NCBI GenBank assembly: GCA_965246835.1
Contig: CBDFFQ010000001.1
Coordinates: 372,001-436,000 of the forward strand
Reading direction: 5' to 3'
Source of the DNA: JANPPS01 sp965246835
GTDB taxonomy: Bacteria > Pseudomonadota > Alphaproteobacteria > Acetobacterales > Acetobacteraceae
DNA: 64,000 nucleotides
Shown here: positions 28,581 through 35,947 of the stretch, piece after piece
Layout of the letters: each line of letters opens with the position of its first letter
Numbering within the stretch: the stretch's first letter is position 1
Notes under the pieces: model-generated
Told to the model about the DNA's origin: nothing
The model's input: only the letters and a program-made list of their open reading frames with translations
The model's database searches: none
Position numbers and translations under genes: made by a program

Positions 28581-29084
28581 TCAGGCCGCCTTGATGCGGT
28601 GATACGCCCGGCCGAAATAGATCAGCCCCTCATGCGCCGGACCGGACTGAATGGCCTGGACCTCGCAGAACACGACGCTGTGCGTGCCCACCTCCGTCAC
28701 CTGCGCGATCCGGCAATCGAACGATACCACGGCCCCGGTCAGCACCGGGGAGCCCGTGACCAGCGTGGACCATCCCGCCGTCTCGAACCGCTCAGCCATC
28801 GGCACGTCCTGGAACCCGGCGAACAACGGCGATAACGTCTCCTGCGACGCGGCCAGCGTGTTCACGCAGAGCACGCCATTCGCCTTGAAGGCATCGTTCA
28901 ACGCGCTGCCCCTGTTCATGCACACCAGGAGTGTTGGCGGCTCATCGGTGACGCTGCATACGGCGGATGCGGTAAAACCGAACTGCCCTGATGGCCCCGC
29001 CGTCGTGATCACGCTCACCGCCGCCCCCAACCGCGCCATCGCATCCCGATATTTCTGCCGATCCACACCCAACTCCTGCGCCAT
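28581..29084 (-). CDS. Flavin reductase (NAD(P)H:FMN) family protein
   Basis: This 167-residue flavin reductase-like (FMN-binding split barrel) protein has MARLGAAVSVITTAG, GFTASAVCSVTDEPPTLLVCMN and VLCVNTLAA, which form the flavin site. Related proteins (HpaC, RutF) supply reduced flavin to two-component monooxygenases; none is next to it. ATG 29084 (MAQELGVDRQ) is preferred to the ATG at 29105, which would add seven residues without clear homology. The gene ends opposite livK. Confidence 0.87.
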   Translation of the reverse strand: MAQELGVDRQKYRDAMARLGAAVSVITTAGPSGQFGFTASAVCSVTDEPPTLLVCMNRGSALNDAFKANGVLCVNTLAASQETLSPLFAGFQDVPMAERFETAGWSTLVTGSPVLTGAVVSFDCRIAQVTEVGTHSVVFCEVQAIQSGPAHEGLIYFGRAYHRIKAA

Positions 29085-29134
29085 CCGACCGCAATATGGC
29101 CCCAACTGAACGGAAGCGGGAGTGCCAACGGAAA

Positions 29135-29158
29135 CGGGCGCCCGTTACCGGACGCCCG
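29135..29158. terminator. GC-rich hairpin downstream of the CsbD-family gene
   Basis: The stem cgggcg (29135-29140) / cgcccg (29153-29158) is flanked by GTTTCC on the minus strand and CTTTTCG on the plus strand, so short T-runs follow it in both directions. It follows the CsbD stop by 27 bases on the minus strand and is a plausible intrinsic terminator. Confidence 0.5.
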
Positions 29159-29185
29159 CTTTTCGTTCAGCCACGCAAGACGGGA

Positions 29186-29374
29186 TCACACCTTGTCGGC
29201 GGCGTCCCGAATGGTGTCCTTGGCGCCACCCACGGCGCTCTCGGCCTTGCCCTTGACCTTGTCGGCAGTGCCTTCGGCCTCAAGCTTCGCGTCGCCCACC
29301 AGCTTGCCGGCGCCTTCCTTGACGGCACCCTTGGCCTGGTCCCACGCACCCTGCACTCGGTTTTCGTCAACCAT
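29186..29374 (-). CDS. CsbD family stress protein
   Basis: This small hydrophilic protein of 62 residues starts MVDENRVQGAWDQAKGAVKE and consists of Ala/Lys/Gly-rich helical repeats (KGAVKEGAGKLVGD, KVKGKAESAVGGAKD). CsbD-like proteins are induced in general stress in many bacteria; their biochemical role is unknown. ATG 29374 is preceded by GGGGAAGAAG; the open frame reaches back to 29488, but that part overlaps the MFS gene end. Confidence 0.85.
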   Translation of the reverse strand: MVDENRVQGAWDQAKGAVKEGAGKLVGDAKLEAEGTADKVKGKAESAVGGAKDTIRDAADKV

Positions 29375-29435
29375 GCTTCTTCCCCTGAACGGCACGATGC
29401 CGTTGTGGACAGAACGGCGAACCGCCTTGGCGGTT

Positions 29436-30863
29436 TCATGCGACTGACAATGGCGGCGCGACCTCTTCGAGGGAGCGCCGCTCCGCATCCACGCCTAGCC
29501 AGAGCTCCACAATCGCCGCCCCGATCATCAGGCCGCCGCCAAGCAGGTAGCCATACAGCACCTCGTCCCGTGCGCCCGTCTGGATCAAAGCGCCGAACAC
29601 CGCAGGGCCCGCGATGCCGCCCAGCAGGGTTCCCATCGCATAGAAGACGGAGATCGCCACGGCACGGACCTCCAGCGGAAACGTCTCGCCCACCGTGAGA
29701 TAGGCCGATGACGCCGCGGCCGAGGCGAAGAAGAAGATGGCGGTCCAGGCGATGGTCTGCTGCGTCGCATCCAGCCAGCCGCGCGCGAACATCCATCCCA
29801 CCGCCGCCATCATGACGCCCGACATCGCATAGGTCGCCGCGATCATCCGCTTGCGCCCCACCGTGTCGAACAGCCGCCCCAGCACCAACGGCCCGGCAAA
29901 ATTGCCCAGCGCAAACGGCAGCATGAACCATCCGACCTGCTGGGATGGCACATTGTAGAACTTGGTAAGCACCAGGGCATAGGTGAACAGCACGGCATTG
30001 TAGCAAAACGCCTGCGACGCCATCAGCGCCACGCCCAGCACCGTCCGGCTCCGATACTCCGCCACCAGCACATGCAGGCTGGCAAGGAACCAGTCGCCCT
30101 GATGGCGCCGCAGCCGCAGCGTGCCCGGCGGAACCGGCGGCAATGGCTCGCCGGTCTCCCGCTCCACCCGTTGCTCGATGCCCGACACGACATCGCTCGC
30201 CTCCTCCGGCCGGCCGTGGGTCATGAGCCAGCGCGGGCTTTCCGGAATGAAGCGGCGGAGCAACAGGACGAAGATGCCGATCACGCCGCCGGTCACGAAG
30301 GCGAGCCGCCAGCCCCATTCCGGGTCGATGACCGTGGGGTCCAGCACCACGACGGCACCGAGGGCGCCCAATGCCGCGCCGAGCCAAAAGCTGCCGTTGA
30401 TGACGAGGTCGGTGAAGCCGCGCCGCCGGGCTGGAATGAGCTCCTGGATCGTCGCGTTGACCGCCGCATACTCGCCCCCGATCCCGGCGCCGGTGATGAA
30501 GCGGAACAGCGCGAACGAGGCGAAATCCCATGCGCAGCCGGAGGCGATGGTGGCCACCAGGTAGATCAGCACCGTGATGGTGAACAGCTTCTTGCGCCCC
30601 AACCGGTCCGTGAGCCACCCGAACCCCAGCGCGCCCAGCACGGCCCCGGCCAAATAGGCGCTGGCAGTCCAGCCAAACTGGCTCGGGGTCAGATGGAGCT
30701 GCGGCGAGTCCGAGATGGCGCCGGCGAGCGAGCCCACCAGCGTGACCTCCAACCCATCCAGGATCCAGGTGATGCCGAGCGCCACCACCACCAGCGTGTG
30801 GAACCGGCTCCAGGGGAGGCGATCGAGGCGCTGGGGAACATCGGTCTCGAATACATCGGCCAT
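29436..30863 (-). CDS. Major facilitator superfamily transporter
   Basis: This 475-residue MFS permease has twelve predicted helices. Motif A is present in GFGWLTDRLGRKKLFT and in its second-half copy GRLFDTVGRKRM; PESPRWLMTHGRPEEA follows helix 6, and a GAGIGGEYAAVNATIQEL segment resembles the sugar porter and aromatic-acid:proton symporter families. The substrate is uncertain (sugar, organic or aromatic acid). It follows prfB on the same strand after 62 bases containing a short tandem repeat. Confidence 0.85.
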   Translation of the reverse strand: MADVFETDVPQRLDRLPWSRFHTLVVVALGITWILDGLEVTLVGSLAGAISDSPQLHLTPSQFGWTASAYLAGAVLGALGFGWLTDRLGRKKLFTITVLIYLVATIASGCAWDFASFALFRFITGAGIGGEYAAVNATIQELIPARRRGFTDLVINGSFWLGAALGALGAVVVLDPTVIDPEWGWRLAFVTGGVIGIFVLLLRRFIPESPRWLMTHGRPEEASDVVSGIEQRVERETGEPLPPVPPGTLRLRRHQGDWFLASLHVLVAEYRSRTVLGVALMASQAFCYNAVLFTYALVLTKFYNVPSQQVGWFMLPFALGNFAGPLVLGRLFDTVGRKRMIAATYAMSGVMMAAVGWMFARGWLDATQQTIAWTAIFFFASAAASSAYLTVGETFPLEVRAVAISVFYAMGTLLGGIAGPAVFGALIQTGARDEVLYGYLLGGGLMIGAAIVELWLGVDAERRSLEEVAPPLSVA

Positions 30864-30890
30864 CTCAGGCCAACGGGCTACTCCGGCCAG

Positions 30891-30931
30891 GGTTGCCCTA
30901 CTGGGTTGCCCCTACTGAATTGCCCCTACTG
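30891..30931. repeat. Three imperfect 14-base tandem repeats at the 3' end of prfB
   Basis: Units ggttgccctactg (30891-30903), ggttgcccctactg (30904-30917) and aattgcccctactg (30918-30931) follow each other. The last unit overlaps the prfB stop codon (30926-30928), so the array could have grown by slippage from the gene end into the gap before the MFS gene. Confidence 0.7.
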
Positions 30932-32057
30932 GGCCTGGGCGCTCGCGTCGCTGCGGGTGGCGCCCACGCGGGCGGCCAGGGCGGCGGCCATGAAATCGTC
31001 CAGCGCGCCATCCAGCACCGCATCCGGATTGCCCTTCTCCACGCCCGTGCGCAAATCCTTCACCAACTGATACGGTGCGAGGACATAGCTGCGGATCTGG
31101 TGGCCCCAGCCGATATCGGTCTTGGCGCTTTCCTGGGCAGAGGCGGCGGCCTCGCGTTTTTGCAACTCGGCCTCATACAGCCGGGCCTTCAGCATCGCCA
31201 TCGCGGTGGCGCGGTTGCGGTGCTGGCTGCGGTCGGTCTGGCAGGCGACCACGATATTGGTCGGGATATGCGTGATGCGGATGGCGCTTTCCGTCTTGTT
31301 CACGTGCTGCCCACCGGCGCCGCTGGCGCGGAACGTGTCGATGCGGAGCTGGCTTTCGTCGATCTCGATCTCGATCGTGTCGTCGATCACGGGATACACC
31401 CAGACGCTGGCGAAGCTGGTTTGGCGCCGGGCTGCGGCGTCGAACGGGCTGATGCGCACCAGGCGATGCACCCCGGCCTCCGTCTTGAGCCAGCCATAGG
31501 CGTTGGGGCCGCTCACCTGCAGGGTTGCGGACTTGATGCCGGCCTGCTCGCCCTCGCTCTGCTCCATCAGCTGCACCTTGTAGCCGTGCTGCTCGGCCCA
31601 GCGGGAATACATGCGGGCGAGCATCTCGGCCCAGTCCTGCGCCTCCGTCCCGCCGGCGCCGGAGTTCACCTCCAGGAAGGCGTCATTGGCGTCGGCCTCA
31701 CCGGATAGCAGGCTCTCGATCTCGCGCCGCTTGGCCTCCTCCAGCACGCGGCGCAGCGTCGCCATGCCGTCCGTGACCATGCCGGCATCGCCCTCGGCCT
31801 CCGCCATGGCGACGAGGTCCACGGTGTCCTGCACCTCGGCCTCCATGGTGCGGAGCCCGTCGATCAGGCCCGCGAGCCGGTTGCGCTCGCGCATCAGGGT
31901 TTGGGCGGCGCTGGCGTCGTTCCAGAGCGCCGGGTCCTCGCTGAGGGCGTTCAGCTCCTCGAGGCGGGCGGTCGAGACATCCCAGTCAAAGATGCCTCCT
32001 CAGCAGGGCAAACGTCTGCTTGAGCTGCTGGTGAAGGGCGTCGGTTTCGGTGGACAT
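30926..32057 (-). CDS. prfB: Peptide chain release factor 2 (programmed +1 frameshift)
   Basis: RF2 releases peptides at UGA and UAA. The gene is in two frames: 23 codons from ATG 32057 to CTT (31991-31989), then an in-frame TGA at 31988-31986, then 353 codons in the +1 frame from GAC 31987 to the stop. The slip site reads AGGAGG-CAT-CTT-TGA-C, with the internal Shine-Dalgarno three bases before CTT as in the known RF2 site. The product is 376 residues with the stop-recognition SPF (LVRISPFDAAARR) and the catalytic GGQ (SGAGGQHVNKTESA). It starts 9 bases after mrcA, in the same operon. Confidence 0.96.
31985..32000 (-). promoter_or_regulatory. prfB: Programmed +1 frameshift site of prfB
   Basis: On the minus strand AGGAGG (32000-31995), CAT, CTT and TGA-C (31988-31985) form the canonical autoregulatory signal. 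When RF2 is scarce, termination at UGA is slow and the ribosome slips from CUU to UUU, making full-length RF2. Confidence 0.95.
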
Positions 32058-32066
32058 GGTCGCGTC

Positions 32067-34655
32067 CTAATACAGCCCGCCCATGCCGCTGTCGATGCCG
32101 AGCCCCGGGCCCCGCGTGCTCACGGCCATGCCGTCCCCGGTGCCCTCGTTGCCGCCGATCAGGCCCTGGGTCGAGCCCACCTCCTGGTCCGGCTTCCACG
32201 CATCCGTCACCCGGCCGGCGCCGCTGTCCCACGCCGCGAGCTTCATGCCGGACGGCATGCGGAACTGCAGCACGGGGCGGTTCTTCATGGCGGCCATCAT
32301 GTACTCCCGCCAGATCGGCGCCGACACGCCGCCGCCGGTCTCCCGTTCGCCCAGGCTGGTGTTGTTGTCGTAGCCGACCCATACGGCGGTCACGAGGTCG
32401 GGCGTGAAACCCACGAACCAGGCGTCGTTGGCGTCCTGGCTGGTGCCGGTCTTGCCGGCGATGGGGCGGCCCAGCCCCTGCCCGGCCGCGAACCCGGTGC
32501 CGCGCGCCACCACGCCCTGCATCATGGTCACGACCTGGAACGTCGATTGCGCGTCCGCCACGGAGGGGCGCTGGTCCACGATGCCGGGCGGCTTCTCCGC
32601 CTTGTCGCAGCCCCGGCACACCAGGCCGCCGGCGCGCCACAGCACCTTGCCATCCCGGCCCTGCACGGTGTCCACAAGGGATGGCCTGATCTCCCGCCCG
32701 CCCATCGCCAGCCCGGCATACGCCGCGGCCTGCCGCAGCACCGTCGTTTCGACAGCGCCCAACGAGGCCGGCAGCACGAGCGGCATGCCGTCCACGACAT
32801 GGAACGCCATCGCCTTTCTCGCGACCGCCTCCATTCCGACGCGCTCCGCCAGCCGGATCGTGACCAGGTTCAACGACCGTTCCAGCGCGATCCGCATCGG
32901 CGTCGGGCCGTTGAAGGTCATGCCGTAATTGTTCGGCTTCCACTCATTGGCCATCCCGGCGTTCTGCACGAACGGCGCGTCCAGCACACGCTGGCTCGGC
33001 GCATACCCGGCTTCGAGCGCGGTCAAGTAGACGAACGGCTTGAACGAGCTGCCGGGCTGGCGCTCGGCCTGCGTCGCGCGGTTGAACTGGCTGGTCTCGA
33101 AACTCCAGCCGCCCGACATCGCGAGCACGCGGCCAGTGGTGGGGTCCATCGACACGACGGCGCCTTGCACAACCGGCACCTGACGCAGCAGCAGCCGGTC
33201 CGGCCGGGCCGGTATGCGGCCTTGCGCCGGGGCGCCGGGCACGGGCTCGACCATCACGACGTCCCCGGTCTGCACCACATCCGCCATCCGCCGCGGCGGC
33301 GGGCCGAGCCCGGCGCCGCGCACGGGACGCGCCCAGCCATGGTCAGACAGATATATGGAAGCCGTGCGCGGCGCCCCGACCGTGGAGCCCGTGCGGTCCA
33401 GCCAGCCGAGCTGCGCCTGATCGTTCGCAACGTCCAGCACGACGGCCTGCCGCCACTCCGGCAGCATGCCCGGCGGGCGCGGGCGGGCGGCCATTGGCTG
33501 CATCCAATTCGCATGGAGGGCGGGCCCACCCTCCAGCTTCGCCAACGGCCCGCGCCAGCCACCATGCGACCGGTCATAGGCCATCAGTCCCTTGCGCAAG
33601 GCCGCGTCTGCTGCCGCCTGCAACACCGGATCGAGGCTGGTGCGGATCGCCAGGCCCCCCTGGGTCGTGGTCTCGGCGCCGAACCGCTCCAGCATCTGCC
33701 GGCGGACCTCTTCCCCGAACCATTCGCCGCCCGCGACCGTCTCCGGACGGCGGAAGGCGCTCGGCAGGATGGGGGTCGCGCGGGCTGAAGCGGCCTGCTC
33801 CGGCGTGATCGCGCGGTCGTCGAGCATGCGGCCAATCACCCAGTCCCGCCGGTCCTTGGCGGCGTCCGGGAACTTGAACGGGTTGTAGTTATTGGGCGCC
33901 TTCGGCAAGGCGGCGAGGAACGCGGCCTCCGGCAGGCTCAGCTCCTCGAGCCCCTTGTTGAAATAGGTCTGCGCCGCGGCCGCCACGCCATAGGCCTGCA
34001 GGCCGAGATAGATCTCGTTCAGATAGAGCTCGAGCACATGCTCCTTCGTCATGGACTGATCGATGCGCACGGCGAGGATCAGCTCCTTCACCTTGCGGGC
34101 GACGCTGACCTCGTTGCCGAGCAGCATGTTCTTCGCGACCTGCTGCGTGATGGTGGAGGCGCCGATCGGGCGGCGGCCGGTGCCATATTGCTGGATGTCG
34201 AACCAGGCGGCACGCGCGATCGCCAGCGGATCGACGCCACGATGGCTCCAGAACTTCTGGTCCTCGGCCGACAGGAAGGCCTGTTTCACGATGTCCGGAA
34301 TGGCGGCGACCGGGACGAAGATGCGGCGCTCCGTCGCCAACTCCGCAATCAGACGGCTATCCCCGGCATAGACCCGGCTCATCACCCGTGGCTGATAGAC
34401 ACGGAGCCCGTCCAGCGTCGGCAGATCGGCGGCGTATCGCTCATACGTGTGGTAGCCGACCAGGCCCGCGCCGAGCGCCGACAGCAGCGTGAGGGACACG
34501 AAGGTGGCCGCCAGGAACCGCAGCGCACGGAAACGCGGGCGCCGGCGCGCCTTGGCCGGCGCCGCAGAGATCGGCGTCCGCGCAGACGGCGGCCCCTCGC
34601 CCGGCGGCATACCGTCGGTTCCAGCACGGTCGATGCCGTCATCCTGCCCATTCAT
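32067..34655 (-). CDS. mrcA: Penicillin-binding protein 1A, bifunctional transglycosylase/transpeptidase
   Basis: This 862-residue class A PBP polymerises and cross-links peptidoglycan. It has a cytoplasmic Pro/Arg-rich head, one membrane helix (about 47-67), and a GT51 domain with the catalytic Glu131 in SAEDQKFWSHRG and GASTITQQVAKN. The transpeptidase domain has S536-S-F-K539, S594-L-N596 and KTG in AGKTGTSQDAND. An inserted ~100-residue region (380-495) with an OB-like fold separates the two, as in PBP1A proteins. It is the first gene before prfB. Confidence 0.96.
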   Translation of the reverse strand: MNGQDDGIDRAGTDGMPPGEGPPSARTPISAAPAKARRRPRFRALRFLAATFVSLTLLSALGAGLVGYHTYERYAADLPTLDGLRVYQPRVMSRVYAGDSRLIAELATERRIFVPVAAIPDIVKQAFLSAEDQKFWSHRGVDPLAIARAAWFDIQQYGTGRRPIGASTITQQVAKNMLLGNEVSVARKVKELILAVRIDQSMTKEHVLELYLNEIYLGLQAYGVAAAAQTYFNKGLEELSLPEAAFLAALPKAPNNYNPFKFPDAAKDRRDWVIGRMLDDRAITPEQAASARATPILPSAFRRPETVAGGEWFGEEVRRQMLERFGAETTTQGGLAIRTSLDPVLQAAADAALRKGLMAYDRSHGGWRGPLAKLEGGPALHANWMQPMAARPRPPGMLPEWRQAVVLDVANDQAQLGWLDRTGSTVGAPRTASIYLSDHGWARPVRGAGLGPPPRRMADVVQTGDVVMVEPVPGAPAQGRIPARPDRLLLRQVPVVQGAVVSMDPTTGRVLAMSGGWSFETSQFNRATQAERQPGSSFKPFVYLTALEAGYAPSQRVLDAPFVQNAGMANEWKPNNYGMTFNGPTPMRIALERSLNLVTIRLAERVGMEAVARKAMAFHVVDGMPLVLPASLGAVETTVLRQAAAYAGLAMGGREIRPSLVDTVQGRDGKVLWRAGGLVCRGCDKAEKPPGIVDQRPSVADAQSTFQVVTMMQGVVARGTGFAAGQGLGRPIAGKTGTSQDANDAWFVGFTPDLVTAVWVGYDNNTSLGERETGGGVSAPIWREYMMAAMKNRPVLQFRMPSGMKLAAWDSGAGRVTDAWKPDQEVGSTQGLIGGNEGTGDGMAVSTRGPGLGIDSGMGGLY

Positions 34656-34702
34656 GGGAACATTCTACCCTGTCGAGACCGCCTCATAAAGCGCGTTGCG
34701 CT

Positions 34703-35494
34703 TTACCCCGCAATGCGCGTGGCGGAGGCCGGGCCGGATAGGAACGCCTCTACGGCCCGGCGCAACGCCCCGGCGATCTTGGCCCGATGCTCCGCAAGGC
34801 GGAGGGCGGCCTCGTCCTCGGCGTTGGACATGAACCCCATCTCCACTAGGACGCTCGGGATGTCAGCGGCGCGGAGCACCATGAAGCTAGCGTGCCGGGA
34901 CGGATGCGGCAGCAGACCGACATCTGGCTGCATGGCGCCGACCAGCCGCGTGGCGACGCGGGCGGAGCCGAGGCGGGTTTCCTGCCGCACCAGGCTACCG
35001 AGGATGTCCGCGACCTCGGGCGGGAGGTTCTGGAAGCTGGGGCCACCGAACCGGTCGGCATTGTTTTCGCGCCGGGCCAGGCCGGCGGTCTGCGCGTCGG
35101 ATGCGGTGTCGGACAGGGTATAGATGCTGGCGCCGCGCACATCCGGGTTGTCCACGGCGTCCGCATGCATCGACACAAACAGGGCGGCGTTCTTGCGCTG
35201 CGCGAACGCCACCCGATCCCGCAGCGGCACGAACACGTCCCGGCTGCGCGTCAACTCCACCCGGCACCTTCCGCCAGCCTCGAGCTGATGACGCAGTTCC
35301 TGGGCGGTGGCGAAGGCCACGTGCTTTTCATATGTGCCCGAGATGCCGACGGCGCCCGGGTCTTTGCCGCCATGCCCGGGATCCAGCACTACGAGCGGCA
35401 GGCTCGCAGCGGCCGCGCGGGGCAGCACAGGCCACAGAGCCGCCGGAAGCAGGGCCCGGCGCGTGAGACGAAGGACGCGGTCCATATTTCTCAT
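34703..35494 (-). CDS. N-acetylmuramoyl-L-alanine amidase (Amidase_3)
   Basis: This zinc amidase of about 263 residues cleaves the amide bond between MurNAc and the stem peptide in the periplasm during cell separation. Zinc-site and catalytic segments are VLDPGHGGKDPGA, a Glu in SGTYEKH, SMHADAVDNP and VEMGFMSNAEDE. The N-terminus TRRALLPAALWPVLPRAAAA is a signal peptide with a twin-arginine look. Start candidates are ATG 35503, 35494 and 35485; none has a strong Shine-Dalgarno. It lacks the AMIN domain of larger AmiC proteins. It lies just upstream of mrcA on the same strand. Confidence 0.88.
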   Translation of the reverse strand: MRNMDRVLRLTRRALLPAALWPVLPRAAAASLPLVVLDPGHGGKDPGAVGISGTYEKHVAFATAQELRHQLEAGGRCRVELTRSRDVFVPLRDRVAFAQRKNAALFVSMHADAVDNPDVRGASIYTLSDTASDAQTAGLARRENNADRFGGPSFQNLPPEVADILGSLVRQETRLGSARVATRLVGAMQPDVGLLPHPSRHASFMVLRAADIPSVLVEMGFMSNAEDEAALRLAEHRAKIAGALRRAVEAFLSGPASATRIAG

Positions 35495-35947
35495 GTAACA
35501 CATGAGAAGCGGCTCCGCACGCCTTGTTGTCGGATCGGGCTTGCGAGTGATGCAAGAATGCCGCACAGTGCCGCCGCTCCGGTGGTGTGCCCCGGTCGTG
35601 TCGACGTGCCGTCCGGCAAAGCCGGTCCGGCGTTCGCGATGACGCCAGTGCACCACGGCCCGCGCCGCGCGATTTCGCGCGCCGGGTCTGGCCGGGGGCT
35701 CGCAGCCGCCGTGGCCCGCCAGCCCCTTGGACCAGATGCAGCGTTCTCACCTGGGCGGCGCATGATCGCGCCGGCCCGCCTGCCAGGGATTTCATGCGCC
35801 TATCCGTGCTCGGCCCGTTTTCAGGACCCCACGCCTCGCATGCAGTCCCCAGCCGGCGCGGACAGCCCATTCCCCCACGCCTCATGAGCCGCCGCCGCGC
35901 CGTGCATCGCACGCGCGTGCCCTCGGCGCCCCGGAGATCCCATCCTT
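35495..35947. other. Long divergent region with probable rne leader
   Basis: This 453-base stretch separates the amidase from rne and has no gene that I can support; open frames here are GC-driven. It contains several potential hairpins, for example cttgc...gcaag (35540-35556) and gcgcg-attt-cgcgc (35667-35680). In E. coli rne has a ~360-base leader through which RNase E controls its own mRNA, so a long structured leader is a reasonable reading. I could not identify a convincing promoter. Confidence 0.5.

Noticed and set aside
31894..31988. prfB as a truncated gene starting at 31894, or a pseudogene with a stop
   Set aside because: The in-frame TGA is the canonical programmed frameshift site with internal Shine-Dalgarno, so the gene is intact from 32057.
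31611..33788. Very long open frame opposite mrcA and prfB (over 700 codons)
   Set aside because: It is antisense to two confidently identified genes, its translation is Arg/His/Pro-rich without family motifs, and such frames are expected in GC-rich DNA.
34892..35887. Open frame through the amidase gene and the rne leader
   Set aside because: The first part is the antisense of the amidase and the rest is Arg/Pro-rich low-complexity translation without a convincing start signal.
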